From: Pseudomonadota bacterium
GTDB lineage: Bacteria > Pseudomonadota > Gammaproteobacteria > Burkholderiales > Rhodocyclaceae
Length of the DNA stretch: 64,000 nucleotides
NCBI GenBank assembly: GCA_008501585.1
Contig: QQUN01000020.1
Coordinates: forward strand, 31,713 to 95,712
Reading direction: 5' to 3'
Shown: positions 20,793 to 30,446 of the stretch, piece after piece
How positions within the stretch are numbered: position 1 is the first letter of the stretch
Layout: every line of letters begins with the position of its first letter
Position numbers and translations under genes: made by a program
The notes under the pieces: generated by a model
Database searches by the model: none
What the model saw: only the letters and a program-made list of their open reading frames with translations
Told to the model about the DNA's origin: nothing

Positions 20793-21256
20793 CGGTACTT
20801 CGCCGCCGTAATGAACTGGCCGAAGCTTTCGCACCAGACGATGGCGGTGGTGTAGTGCGCGGGGTCGATGCCGGGGGGCACCTCGACCACGAAGTTGTCG
20901 AAGGTGCGCACATGGCCGACATGGGCCATGCGTGGCTTGAGGCGCTTGAAGTCGGCTTCGGTGTCGATGAACTCGGGCGACAGGTAGAGGCGGTAGTCGG
21001 GCCCGGGGGCGACGCGGCCTTCCAGCGCGATGGCCTTGGCGCTGACATGCAGCGTGCCTTCGCCCCAGTGCAGGGCGTCGCTGTCGGTCAGGTCGCGGCG
21101 AAACTGTCCGGTGAACATCGCCTCGCCCACCTGCTGGCGCAGTTGTTCGGGGGAGGGGGCGTCGGGGGCGATGAGGATGGGCGTCAGGTACACGCCGCCG
21201 GCGAAGCCGACGGCGACGGCGACGACATGGCTGGCGATCAGGAGGAGGCGTTTCAT
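20789..21256 (-). CDS. DM13 domain protein with N-terminal membrane anchor
   Basis: 155 residues starting MKRLLLIASHVVAVAVGFAGGVYL, a signal anchor that places the rest outside the cytoplasm. The remaining ~120 residues fit the DM13 domain (GQFRRDLTDSDALHWGEGTL, YRLYLSPEF) and end with the family's cysteine motif IVWCESFGQFITAAKYR, thought to take part in redox or heme chemistry in related proteins. It stands alone, with the REP-like element just past its stop. A redox role here is inference from the domain only. Confidence 0.82.
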   Translation of the reverse strand: MKRLLLIASHVVAVAVGFAGGVYLTPILIAPDAPSPEQLRQQVGEAMFTGQFRRDLTDSDALHWGEGTLHVSAKAIALEGRVAPGPDYRLYLSPEFIDTEADFKRLKPRMAHVGHVRTFDNFVVEVPPGIDPAHYTTAIVWCESFGQFITAAKYR

Positions 21257-21714
21257 CGTTTTATGGCGTCCGTCGCGACGGGTTGGCAGTGGCGTGCCAG
21301 AAAGGCATCGATTGTGCCGGCGAATTGGCAGAACATTGCGTGGCCCCGGGCCTACACTTGAGACATCTGCCGCCAGAGCAGAATCAGCATACCCAAGAGG
21401 AGACTCCATGGCGAGAGCGCAAGATCCGGTGTTGCCCGCAGCACCGACGGCACGGCGGGCGCGTGTGTCGCACGCCTGCCGGCCGGGCCGTTGCCGTTGC
21501 GGCTGCTGTTCGTCGCGCCTGCTGTCCTGCGTGCTGACCCTCGCCGCCCGCCTGCGCGGCTCGGCCGGCGCCTCGCAACGGCGCACTGCCCTGTGCCGGG
21601 GCGAACACCTGGCGCGCAGCGTGCGCGGCCTGCCGGGGGCACCTCCGGCGGCCTGATCGATCCAACCCTTATTGCCGCACGCGCGGTTCCCCGGATCTTT
21701 CAGGAGTTTTCGAC
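21257..21714. other. Intergenic region upstream of hppD
   Basis: This 458-bp gap between divergent genes probably holds the promoters of the DM13 gene and hppD. The only candidate gene in it is the doubtful small frame at 21408. I found no RNA gene, repeat or clear sigma-70 promoter. Confidence 0.4.
21408..21656 (+). CDS. Possible small Cys/Arg-rich open frame with a strong ribosome-binding site
   Basis: An ATG at 21408 is preceded by AAGAGGAG at ideal spacing and opens an 82-codon frame. The product is rich in Arg, Ala and Cys ([11 protein letters not shown] in the middle) and resembles no family I know. Such composition is common for out-of-frame reading of GC-rich DNA, so it may be a leader ORF, a decayed gene, or chance. 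It ends 58 nt before hppD. Confidence 0.25.
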   Translation: MARAQDPVLPAAPTARRARVSHACRPGRCRCGCCSSRLLSCVLTLAARLRGSAGASQRRTALCRGEHLARSVRGLPGAPPAA

Positions 21715-22791
<1,077 letters not shown>

Positions 22792-22808
22792 GCCGCCGGG
22801 AAGGCCGA

Positions 22809-22843
22809 CGGCCCGGCTACCGCTTGTACCGGTGGCCGGGCCG
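22809..22843. terminator. Hairpin between convergent hppD and PEP-CTERM gene
   Basis: CGGCCCGGC pairs with GCCGGGCCG around a loop that also carries ACCG/CGGT. No U-tract follows on either strand, so it may be a bidirectional or factor-aided terminator. Confidence 0.55.
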
Positions 22844-22864
22844 TGTTGCGTGGACCGCCGTGCT

Positions 22865-23692
22865 TCAGCGGCGGCGGGCGATCAGCCCGACCAGGCCGAG
22901 GCCGGCCAGCAGCATGGCGTAGCTCTCGGGCTCGGGCACGGCGCTGACCGTGAGCTGGCCGTCGAACTGCGCCGCGGCGCCGGTCAGCCATTGTTCACCG
23001 GTCGCGTAGGCCAGGCTGCCGCCGGTCTGGGTCGAGTGCAGGTGCAGCGACAGGGTGAGGTCAAGCACCTGGCCGACAACCGAGGCGAAGCTGAGGCCCA
23101 CCGGCGTGCTGGCATCGCCCGACCACGACAGCGAGCGCACGGTGTCCGGCTGGCCGGCCTGGCGGATCTCGAGGTCGAGGCCGATCACATGGTCGGCGCT
23201 CAGGCCGCGGTCGAGCAGCACGTCGGCCATGCCGCTGAGGCTGACGGTCACCGCCGTGCCGTCGGCCTCGCCGGCGCCGCCGACGATGCGCAACTGCAGG
23301 CCGGACACGGCCACGTCCTGGGTGGCGAAGTAGTCACTCACGCTGCCGGCCGCGCTGGCGGCAAAACCCAGCGTGTGGGCGGTGCCGAGGTAGAGCGCGG
23401 TGGTGGCGCTGTCGCCCAGGGTATCGACGAACAGCGAGTGGGCGTAGCCGGTGTCGGCCGTGCCGCCGGCCAGCAGCAGGCTGCCGACGTCGGCACCGGT
23501 GAGGCCGGCATAGCCGGGCCCGGCATCGAGATCGGTGAAGCCATCGGCCGCGACGATGTCGCCGCCGATGTTGGCGCTCAGGCCGCTAAAGCCGAAGCCG
23601 GTGCCGGCATCGAGCAGCGACCAGCGCGCGGCCTGGGCCGGCGCGGCCGCCGCGAGGGCGATCGCGGCAATGAACAGGGTCTGGGGGAACAT
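22865..23692 (-). CDS. PEP-CTERM sorting-domain protein
   Basis: A 275-residue secreted protein. It starts with a signal peptide (MFPQTLFIAAIALAAAAPAQA), has a beta-rich body with many Gly, Ala, Thr and Asp, and ends VPEPESYAMLLAGLGLVGLIARRR-like, i.e. a PEP motif, a transmembrane stretch and an Arg cluster. This is the sorting signal processed by the exosortase (EpsH) system in exopolysaccharide-making Gram-negative bacteria. The body resembles no enzyme I recognise. It lies 21 nt downstream of the 5'-nucleotidase gene on the same strand, so the two are probably co-transcribed. Confidence 0.9.
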   Translation of the reverse strand: MFPQTLFIAAIALAAAAPAQAARWSLLDAGTGFGFSGLSANIGGDIVAADGFTDLDAGPGYAGLTGADVGSLLLAGGTADTGYAHSLFVDTLGDSATTALYLGTAHTLGFAASAAGSVSDYFATQDVAVSGLQLRIVGGAGEADGTAVTVSLSGMADVLLDRGLSADHVIGLDLEIRQAGQPDTVRSLSWSGDASTPVGLSFASVVGQVLDLTLSLHLHSTQTGGSLAYATGEQWLTGAAAQFDGQLTVSAVPEPESYAMLLAGLGLVGLIARRR

Positions 23693-23712
23693 GGGTCAGG
23701 CTCCTTGGGGGG

Positions 23713-25623
23713 TCAGGGCAGGCGGGTGATGCGGTCTTGCGGGCCCGGGGCGACGCCGGCCGGGTTGGCCTGCAGGTAGGCTTCGAAGGCGTCGAGATCC
23801 ACCGCGCCGCCGAGGCGGTTGCTGCCTTCGGTGAGCACCGCAAAGCCGTCGCCGCCGTCGGCCAGGAAGCTGTTGACCGTCACCCGGTAAGCGGCGCTCG
23901 GGTCGACCGGCACGCCCTGGAGGGTCATGGCCGTGATGCGGGCGTTGCAGGTGGCGCCGGCCGAGTAGCGGTAGGCGAAGCCGGCGGACACCTGCAGCAT
24001 GCGGGTGCTGCTCTGGCCGTTGCAGCCGGCAAACTGGGTTTCGAGCAGGGTCTTGAGCTGCGCGCCGTTGAGCGTCAGGGTGACCAGCGAGTTGCCGAAG
24101 GGCTGCACGGTGAAGGCGTCGCCGAAGGTGACCTTGCCGTCGGGCGCGTTGAAGGGCAGGTCGGCGCGGATGCCGCCCGGGTTCATGAAGGCCACCACGG
24201 CCTCGCCAAAGCCGACGTCGTCGGTGGCGTCGAGCTGGGCGTCGGCGATCACGTCGCCCAGCGCCGATTCGCCGGCGGCGTTCTGGCTGCGGCTGATGGC
24301 GCCGGTAATGGTGCCGATCACGCGCGCCTTGGGCACGGCGGAGAGCGCGTCGTAGTGGGCGACCAGGTCGGTCATGTAGGGCGCTTCGGCGGTGGTGCTG
24401 CCGGTGCCGGTGGCGACGTTGGTGGCGGCCACGGCGATGACGTCGCGCGTCTGGGTGTCGATGGTCAGGTCGATGTCGCTCAGCATGCGGGCGTATTGGC
24501 CGGCCGAGGTGACGCGCACCGGCTGACCGGCCTGGTTGGGGAGCAGGCAGTTGTAGGCGCGGTGGGTGTGGCCGGAGATGACCAGGTCGACCGCCGGATC
24601 GAGGCGGCTGACGATATCGACGATCGGTCCCGAGACGCCGTCGCAGCCGTTGTCGCCGCCGGCGGCAAAGCCGCCTTCATGGATCAGCACCACGATGCTC
24701 TCGATGCCCTTGGCCTTGAGCTGGGGCACCAGCGCATTGACCGTGTCGGCCTCGTCGCCGAACTGCAGCCCGGCCACGCCGGCGGGGGAAACGATGGTCG
24801 GCGTGCCTTTGAGCGTCATGCCGACGAAGGCCACCTTGTTGCCGAGGAAGTCCTTCACCCCGTAAGCCGGCAGCACGGTCTGGCCGGTGGTGGTGTCGTG
24901 CACGTTGGCGGCGAGGAAGCCGAAGGCCGCGCCGGCGAACTGGCCGTCGCCGCGCACGTCCTGCGGCAGGCCGAGGCCGGAGAAGGCGTCGCTGGCGTGG
25001 TTGCCGCCATGCTGCATGCGGTGCAGTTCGGCCTTGCCCTCGTCGAACTCATGGTTGCCGACGGCGTTGAAGTCGATGCCGATGCGGTTCATCGCCTCGA
25101 TGGTCGGCTCGTCCTTGAACAGGGCCGAGGTCAGCGGGCTGGCGCCGATCATGTCGCCGGCCGAGACCACCGCGTTGAGCGGGTTCTGCGCGCGCAGTGC
25201 GTCGATGCGGGTGGCGAAGCGCGCCACGCCGGGGTTGCTGCTCGAACCCTCGCCGGCCTTGATGGTGCCGTGGAAATCGTTGAAGCCGATCAGCTTGACG
25301 GTCAGCGTGCGGCCGATCTCCGAGGCCTTGGCGGCGGCGATCAGGGCGATGCGCTCGCGCGCCGAAATCTGCCGCTCGCGCATCAACTCGAAGCTCACTC
25401 GCGACACATGGGCGAGGAAGCTCGCGGTGTTGCCCCAGGCCTGTTCATCGTCGAAACGGTCATCCAGCGTGCAGCCGCCAACGGCGCGGTTGGGCACGCC
25501 GCTGTCGATGATGCCGAAGGTGACGTTGGCGACCGGGTCGGGGCTGGTGCAGGGGGCGGCAAAGGCCGCGGCGGGGACAAACGCGGCAGCGATGGCGGCC
25601 GCGATCAGGGGTCTGGCGAGCAT
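23713..25623 (-). CDS. Secreted 5'-nucleotidase/bifunctional UDP-sugar hydrolase-type metallophosphatase
   Basis: A 636-residue exported enzyme of the 5'-nucleotidase (UshA/NutA-like) superfamily that hydrolyses nucleotides outside the cytoplasm. From the ATG at 25623 it has a signal peptide (MLARPLIAAAIAAAFVPAAA). The N-terminal metallophosphatase domain has the two-metal motifs GFNDFHGTI, GDMIGASPL, GNHEFDEG and GHTHRAYN. The C-terminal nucleotidase domain has MNPGGIRADLPF and FGNSLVTLTLNGAQLK and the late YRVTVNSFLADGGDGF motif. A longer in-frame start at 25725 would mask the signal peptide. It pairs with the downstream PEP-CTERM gene, and may salvage phosphate or nucleosides (inference). 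Confidence 0.92.
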   Translation of the reverse strand: MLARPLIAAAIAAAFVPAAAFAAPCTSPDPVANVTFGIIDSGVPNRAVGGCTLDDRFDDEQAWGNTASFLAHVSRVSFELMRERQISARERIALIAAAKASEIGRTLTVKLIGFNDFHGTIKAGEGSSSNPGVARFATRIDALRAQNPLNAVVSAGDMIGASPLTSALFKDEPTIEAMNRIGIDFNAVGNHEFDEGKAELHRMQHGGNHASDAFSGLGLPQDVRGDGQFAGAAFGFLAANVHDTTTGQTVLPAYGVKDFLGNKVAFVGMTLKGTPTIVSPAGVAGLQFGDEADTVNALVPQLKAKGIESIVVLIHEGGFAAGGDNGCDGVSGPIVDIVSRLDPAVDLVISGHTHRAYNCLLPNQAGQPVRVTSAGQYARMLSDIDLTIDTQTRDVIAVAATNVATGTGSTTAEAPYMTDLVAHYDALSAVPKARVIGTITGAISRSQNAAGESALGDVIADAQLDATDDVGFGEAVVAFMNPGGIRADLPFNAPDGKVTFGDAFTVQPFGNSLVTLTLNGAQLKTLLETQFAGCNGQSSTRMLQVSAGFAYRYSAGATCNARITAMTLQGVPVDPSAAYRVTVNSFLADGGDGFAVLTEGSNRLGGAVDLDAFEAYLQANPAGVAPGPQDRITRLP

Positions 25624-25773
25624 GGCGGGAATCCTTGGCGTGTGGGGAGCGGGGCAGGATGGAACGGGCTCGCCTAAGCTACCGCCGGCGGATGACACTT
25701 CTTGGCCCCGGTCATCGCCGGCCATTAGTCCGTTTGGTGGATGGCGCCGGATGACTCGCCGTGGCCGTCAACG

Positions 25774-25799
25774 AAAAAGCCCCGCCATGCGGGCGGGGC
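25774..25799 (-). terminator. Rho-independent terminator of the class V aminotransferase
   Basis: Read on the minus strand, GCCCCGCC and GGCGGGGC form an 8-bp stem with a 5-nt loop, followed by TTTTT. It lies 22 nt past the aminotransferase stop. Confidence 0.85.
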
Positions 25800-25820
25800 C
25801 GGGGTGTTGCGGTGGGCGGA

Positions 25821-26948
25821 TCAGCCCATGGCGTCGAGTGCGGTTTTCAGCGTGGCCACGGTGCGCTCGACGTTGTGCAGCTTGTCGAGCCCGAACAGGC
25901 CGATGCGGAAGCTGCGGTAGTCGGCCGGTTCGTCGCATTGCAGCGGCACGCCGGCGGCGCTTTGCAGGCCGGCGGCGATGAACTTCTTGCCGCTGTGGAT
26001 CTCGGCGTCGTCGGTGTAGCTGACCACCACGCCCGGCGCCTGGAAGCCCGGCGCGGCGACGCTCTTGAAGCCCTTGGATTCGAGCAGGGCACGCGCCTGG
26101 CGGCCGAGTTCGAGTTGTTCGTCGCGCACCTTGTCGAAGCCGTAGGCCTCGGTCTCGAGCATGATGTCGCGCATGCGGGTGAGCGCGTCGGTGGGCATGG
26201 TGGCGTGGTAGGCGTGGCCGCCGCCCTCGTAGGCCTGCATGATCTGCAGCCATTTCTTGAGGTCGGCCGCGAAGCTGGTGCTGGTGGTGGCGTCGAGCGC
26301 GGCCAGGGCGCGCGCATTCATCATCACCATGGCGCAGCAGGGCGAGCCGCTCCAGCCCTTTTGGGGGGCGCTGATCAGCACGTCGACGCCGGTGGCGGCC
26401 ATGTCCACCCACACCGTGCCGGAGGCGATGCAGTCGAGCACGAACAGGCCGCCGACCTCATGCACCGCGTCGGCCACGGCGCGCAGGTAGTCGGTCGGCA
26501 GCATCATGCCGGAGGCGGTTTCCACATGCGGGGCAAAGACCACGGCCGGCTTTTCGGCGCGGATGGTGGCCACCACCTCGTCGATGGGCGCCGGGGCGAA
26601 GGCGGCCTGCGGGCCGGATTCAACCTGACGGGCCTTGAGCACGGTGTGCGAGGACGGGATGCTGCCCATATCGAAGATCTGCGTCCAGCGGAAGCTGAAC
26701 CAGCCGTTGCGGATCACCAGGCACTGCTTGCCGGTGGCGAACTGGCGCGCCACGGCCTCCATGCCGAAGGTGCCGCTGCCGGGGACGATGGCCACCGCGT
26801 CGGCGTGATAGACCGTCTTGAGCACGCGCGAGATATCGCGCATCACGCCCTGGAAGCGGGCGGACATGTGGTTGAGCGCGCGGTCGGTATAGACCACGGA
26901 GTATTCGAGCAACCCCTCGGGGTCGATATCGGGTAGCAGGGCAGGCAC
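25821..26948 (-). CDS. Class V PLP-dependent aminotransferase (alanine-glyoxylate/serine-pyruvate type)
   Basis: A 375-residue cytoplasmic aminotransferase. GTG at 26948 is chosen because GGAG lies just upstream and the protein then starts near PALLPDIDPEGLLEYSVVYTD; the open frame continues to 27251 but through the intergenic control region. The PLP lysine lies in SAPQKGWSGSP, with VVFAPHVETASGMM and FVLDCIASG around the cofactor and IVPGSGTFGMEAVAR for phosphate binding. The family transfers amino groups between alanine or serine and glyoxylate or pyruvate; the exact substrate is not readable. It is divergent from the pirin gene and has its own terminator. Confidence 0.87.
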   Translation of the reverse strand: MPALLPDIDPEGLLEYSVVYTDRALNHMSARFQGVMRDISRVLKTVYHADAVAIVPGSGTFGMEAVARQFATGKQCLVIRNGWFSFRWTQIFDMGSIPSSHTVLKARQVESGPQAAFAPAPIDEVVATIRAEKPAVVFAPHVETASGMMLPTDYLRAVADAVHEVGGLFVLDCIASGTVWVDMAATGVDVLISAPQKGWSGSPCCAMVMMNARALAALDATTSTSFAADLKKWLQIMQAYEGGGHAYHATMPTDALTRMRDIMLETEAYGFDKVRDEQLELGRQARALLESKGFKSVAAPGFQAPGVVVSYTDDAEIHSGKKFIAAGLQSAAGVPLQCDEPADYRSFRIGLFGLDKLHNVERTVATLKTALDAMG

Positions 26949-27084
26949 GGTTCGCTCCGGTTGATGTCTCGGGACAGGTGGCGGCGGCGGCCACCGGCAA
27001 ACCCAGAGGATGCCACTGTTTGGTGCCTGCTCCAAGCCGGTGCGGCGCCCCGCGCGCTGCGGTCGCAAATCGCCCGCATTGTTG

Positions 27085-27106
27085 TGAATGTGCGAACAGT
27101 CATTCA
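27085..27106. promoter_or_regulatory. Inverted repeat, possible TetR-type operator
   Basis: TGAATG and CATTCA are separated by 10 bp in the gap between the divergent aminotransferase and pirin genes. The arms resemble TetR-family operators. No regulator gene is adjacent, so this is only a candidate. Confidence 0.4.
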
Positions 27107-27180
27107 AGCGAACGCTGGATTGTCTTTGGATCTGCGCGCCCCCATCATGATCCCATCGCAACGCATCCTGGAGTACGGAC

Positions 27181-27885
27181 ATGAGCATGACGATCCGCAA
27201 GGCCAACGACCGCGGCCACGCCCGCTTCGGCTGGCTGAACGCCCGCCACACCTTTTCCTTCGGCGAATACTACGACCCGGCGCACATGGGCTTTGGCCCG
27301 CTGCGGGTGATCAACGACGACCGCATCGCCCCCGGCGGCGGCTTTCCGACCCATCCGCATGCCGACATGGAGATCCTCACCTATGTGATCGACGGCGCGC
27401 TGGCGCACAAGGACAGCCTGGGCAACGGCTCGACCATCCGCCCCGGCGAGATTCAGTACATGCGCGCCGGCACCGGCATCCGCCACAGCGAGTTCAACCC
27501 GTCGAGCAGTGATCCGCTGCGCCTGTTGCAGATCTGGATCCTGCCGGCCGAGCGCGGCACGGCGCCGGGTTATGGCCAGCAGCGCATCGATGCCTTGCCG
27601 GTGAAAAACGGCCTGCGGCTGATCGCCAGTGGTGATGGCCGGGACGGCGCGGTGCATATCGGCCAGGACGTCGACCTCTACGCCGCCACGCTCGATGGTG
27701 CCGACACGGCCGCGCTGACCCTCGCCCCCGGCCGGCTGGCCTGGGTGCAGGTGGCGCGGGGTGCGGTGACGCTCAATGGCGAGCGGTTGCATGAGGGCGA
27801 CGGCGCGGCGCTGGCCGACGAGGCGCGGTTGCAGCTGAGCGACGGCGATGGTGCCGAGTTGTTGGTGTTCGACATGGCGCCGTAA
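27181..27885 (+). CDS. Pirin family protein (YhhW-like)
   Basis: 234 residues of bicupin fold. The N-terminal cupin has the metal motif: histidines in GGGFPTHPHADMEILTYV, then GTGIRHSEFNPSS with the third histidine and glutamate. Members such as E. coli YhhW show quercetin 2,3-dioxygenase activity, and others act as redox-sensitive cofactors. GGAG precedes the ATG by the usual distance. It is transcribed alone, divergent from the aminotransferase, with REP-like hairpins beyond its stop. Confidence 0.9.
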   Translation: MSMTIRKANDRGHARFGWLNARHTFSFGEYYDPAHMGFGPLRVINDDRIAPGGGFPTHPHADMEILTYVIDGALAHKDSLGNGSTIRPGEIQYMRAGTGIRHSEFNPSSSDPLRLLQIWILPAERGTAPGYGQQRIDALPVKNGLRLIASGDGRDGAVHIGQDVDLYAATLDGADTAALTLAPGRLAWVQVARGAVTLNGERLHEGDGAALADEARLQLSDGDGAELLVFDMAP

Positions 27886-27908
27886 CGAGGCGTCGGGTGA
27901 TTCACGAT

Positions 27909-28014
27909 GGTGGGCGGCAAGCCGCCCACCCTACGACAGGCGCATTGCTGTTGCGCTCGGGGCGCCACGACGACGATACCGGCGCCGTAGGGTGGTCGGC
28001 TTTGCTGCCCACCA
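27909..28014. repeat. Pair of REP-like hairpins
   Basis: GGTGGGCGGC-AA-GCCGCCCACC at 27909-27930 is a perfect 10-bp stem. A diverged second copy (GTAGGGTGGTCGGC...GCCCACCAC) is at about 27987-28014. Both are flanked by GTAGGG/CCCTAC, like the 20713 element. They fill the gap between convergent pirin and murB and may serve as bidirectional terminators. Confidence 0.7.
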
Positions 28015-28061
28015 CGCAGCGTTTGTCGTGAGGCACGATGGGTGGCCCCTCGCCGCCCGCC

Positions 28062-29075
28062 CTACACGAAACTCGGCTCTGCCTCGAGCGTGATGCCGAA
28101 GCGGGTGTGCACATCGTTGGCGACGGCGCTGGCCAGTCGCTGCACGTCGGCACCGGTGGCGCCGCCGTGGTTGACGATGACCAGCGCCTGGCGGGCATGG
28201 CAGCCGACCGGGCCGAGGCGGCGGCCCTTCCAGCCGCACTGGTCGATCAGCCAGCCGGCCGCCAGCTTGATGCGGCCGTCGGCCTGCGGGTAGTGCGGTG
28301 CGCCGGGATGGGTGGCGAGCAGGCGTTCGGCAATGGCGGCATCGACCACTGGGTTCTTGAAGAAGCTGCCGGCGTTGCCGAGCACCGCCGGGTCGGGCAG
28401 CTTGGCCTGGCGGATGGCGATGACCGCGTCGGAAATCTGCCGTGCGGTGGGCGTGGTGATGCCCTGCTCGGCCAGGTGGCGCTGCAGGTCGGCGTAGCCG
28501 GTGAGCGGCGGCCATGGCCGCGGCAGGCGGAAGACCACGCGGGTGATCAGCCAGCGGCCGGCCTCGGCCTGCTTGAATACGCTGTCGCGGTAGCCGAAGC
28601 GGCAGTCGGCGGCGGTGAATTGACGCTGCGCGCCGGTGTCGAGATTCACCGCGTCGAGCGATTCGAAGCGCTCGGCCATCTCCAGGCCGTAGGCGCCGAT
28701 GTTCTGGATCGGCGCGGCGCCGACCGTGCCGGGAATCAGCGAGAGGTTTTCCAGCCCCGGCAGCTCTTCATCCAGCGTCCAGCGCACGAAGTCGTGCCAG
28801 GGCTCGCCGCCGGCCGCGGCCACGCGCCAGGCGTCGTCGGCGTCGGCCAGGCGCTCGCGGCCGCGCAGTGCCACATGCAGCACCAGCGCGTCCACATCGC
28901 CGGTGAACACCAGGTTGCTGCCGCCACCGAGCACCAGCCGCGGGCCGCGCAGGGCGCCGTCGCGGGCCAGCGCGACCAGGGTGTCGATATCGTCGATGCG
29001 CAGGTAGCGCGCGGCAGTGGCGGGCAGGCCGAAGGTGTTGAAGCGGTCGAGCGGGATGTGGGTGTGGACGGGCAT
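28062..29075 (-). CDS. murB: UDP-N-acetylenolpyruvoylglucosamine reductase
   Basis: MurB is the FAD enzyme that completes UDP-N-acetylmuramate for peptidoglycan. The 337 residues match the E. coli (type I) length. Motifs are [18 protein letters not shown] for FAD binding, [17 protein letters not shown], the type I tyrosine loop [10 protein letters not shown], the catalytic serine in [11 protein letters not shown], and the late glutamate in [10 protein letters not shown]. The ATG at 29075 overlaps the stop of the PACE gene upstream (TGATG). Confidence 0.96.
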   Translation of the reverse strand: MPVHTHIPLDRFNTFGLPATAARYLRIDDIDTLVALARDGALRGPRLVLGGGSNLVFTGDVDALVLHVALRGRERLADADDAWRVAAAGGEPWHDFVRWTLDEELPGLENLSLIPGTVGAAPIQNIGAYGLEMAERFESLDAVNLDTGAQRQFTAADCRFGYRDSVFKQAEAGRWLITRVVFRLPRPWPPLTGYADLQRHLAEQGITTPTARQISDAVIAIRQAKLPDPAVLGNAGSFFKNPVVDAAIAERLLATHPGAPHYPQADGRIKLAAGWLIDQCGWKGRRLGPVGCHARQALVIVNHGGATGADVQRLASAVANDVHTRFGITLEAEPSFV

Positions 29076-29527
29076 CAGTCGGCCTGCGGCGCGCGGATCG
29101 GGAAAAACCGATCGTAGGCCAGATTGAAGACGAAGGCGTACACCGTGTAGGCCACGGCCAGGGCGAGGTCGGCAATGAGCGCGGTGAGCCAGTCCATGCC
29201 GGTCCATGCCATGACCACCGGCAGGGTCATGATCAGCAGCCCGGTCTCGAAGCCGAAGGCATGCCCGATGCGCAGCGGCCAGGGTCGGCGGTCGGCGGTG
29301 CGGCCGGTGAGGCGGCCTTCGACCCAGTCGAAGCCGATGTTGTAGACCGCGTTCCACAGCGCGGCGATCAGGGCGATCAGCGCCAGCATGCCCAGCGAGT
29401 TGGCGATGGGCACGCCGCTGGCCCAGGCGAAGGGCGGGGTGATGAGCAGCAGCCCGCCGGCCTCGAACAAGGCGATCTGGCGGGCGCGATCCCAGAAGCG
29501 GCGCAGCGGGGGGGCCGTGGAGGACAC
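29075..29527 (-). CDS. PACE-family efflux transporter (BTP domain)
   Basis: A 150-residue inner-membrane protein with four helices in two repeats. Each repeat has the proteobacterial PACE (AceI-like) signature: [20 protein letters not shown] in the first and [20 protein letters not shown] in the second, with conserved NxxYNIGFDW and [10 protein letters not shown] ends. PACE proteins export biocides such as chlorhexidine or short diamines; the substrate here is unknown. It is coupled to murB by TGATG overlap, although the functions look unrelated. Confidence 0.88.
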   Translation of the reverse strand: MSSTAPPLRRFWDRARQIALFEAGGLLLITPPFAWASGVPIANSLGMLALIALIAALWNAVYNIGFDWVEGRLTGRTADRRPWPLRIGHAFGFETGLLIMTLPVVMAWTGMDWLTALIADLALAVAYTVYAFVFNLAYDRFFPIRAPQAD

Positions 29528-29646
29528 GTCGGCTACCGGTGGTGAAAACCGCGACGATAGACAGGCCGGCGGGCGGACGCAAATCGGTGCGCGGCGATGT
29601 GTGGTTCAATCAAGGCCTGTCCTTCTTGTCATGGGTGCATTCGAGC

Positions 29647-30084
29647 ATGGCCCGCGTTCACATCGATCTGCCTGAAAGCTTTGATTTTTCAACCGATATC
29701 ACGCTCTATCTGAGCCACATCAACTACGGTAACCACCTCGACAACGCCTTGCTGCTGACGGTGGTGTCGGAGGCGCGGCTGCGCTTCCTGAAGTCGATGG
29801 GCTATACCGAGCTGGCGGTCGAGGGCGTGGGCATCATCGTTGCCGACGCGGCCCTGCAATACCGCTCCGAAGCCCGTCACGGCGAGGTGATGCGGGTGGC
29901 CATGGCGGCCCGTGACTTCCATAAGTATGGCTGCGACCTGGCGTGGCAGATGTGCGAGGCCGAGTCGGGGCGCGAGGTGGCGCGCGGCAAGACCGGCATC
30001 CTGTTCTTCGACTACGCGGCCGGCAAGGTCTCCCGGGTGCCCGAGGGCTTTGCGGCGCGCTTTGCCGCCGCGGCCGGGCAATGA
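29647..30084 (+). CDS. Acyl-CoA thioesterase (4-hydroxybenzoyl-CoA thioesterase/FadM-like hotdog fold)
   Basis: 145 residues starting MARVHIDLPESFDFSTDITLYL at 29647; earlier in-frame starts have no support. The hotdog-fold thioesterase features are LSHINYGNHLDNALLLTVVSEAR (conserved Asn-Tyr-Gly-Asn in place of the common Asp-xx-Gly-His) and a long beta-sheet with GIIVADAALQYRSEA. It would hydrolyse an acyl-CoA of unknown chain. ATGA overlap with the next gene suggests coupling. A possible leader with ribosome-binding site lies close to 29635. Confidence 0.82.
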   Translation: MARVHIDLPESFDFSTDITLYLSHINYGNHLDNALLLTVVSEARLRFLKSMGYTELAVEGVGIIVADAALQYRSEARHGEVMRVAMAARDFHKYGCDLAWQMCEAESGREVARGKTGILFFDYAAGKVSRVPEGFAARFAAAAGQ

Positions 30085-30440
30085 TGCGACGCGCCCTCGC
30101 CACGCTGGCGCTGTGCCTGCCGGGCCTTGCCGGGGCGGGCGAGGCGCAGGTGCTCGATGCGGTGGCCGCGTGCGACGCGGCGCGGGTGTGCCAGTTTGCC
30201 GTCACGGTGCGGCATGCCGATGCGGGCTGGGATCACTACGCCGACGCGTGGGTGGTGCGCGCGCCGGACGGCTCGGAACTGGGCCGGCGGGTGCTGCTCC
30301 ACCCGCATGACGATGAACAGCCCTTCACACGCCACCTGGGCGGGGTGAGGGTGCCGGCGGGCATCGACACCGTGCAGGTCGTGGCCCACGACTCGGTGCA
30401 TGGCTGGGGCGCTACTGGGGTCGCGGTACCGATTCGCTGA
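30081..30440 (+). CDS. Periplasmic hypothetical protein, 119 residues
   Basis: Begins MMRRALATLALCLPGLAGAGEAQ, a clear signal peptide, at an ATG overlapping the thioesterase stop. The mature part has a Cys pair (AACDAARVCQF) and Asp/His-rich strands (HADAGWDHYADAW, LLHPHDDEQPFTRHLGG). It resembles small predicted periplasmic proteins in which a secreted beta domain follows, but I cannot name a family. The MITE-like repeat starts 7 nt after its stop. Confidence 0.75.
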   Translation: MMRRALATLALCLPGLAGAGEAQVLDAVAACDAARVCQFAVTVRHADAGWDHYADAWVVRAPDGSELGRRVLLHPHDDEQPFTRHLGGVRVPAGIDTVQVVAHDSVHGWGATGVAVPIR

Positions 30441-30446
30441 CGCTCA

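Noticed and set aside
23713..25725. Longer nucleotidase start at 25725
   Set aside because: Would place 34 residues before the signal peptide and prevent export.
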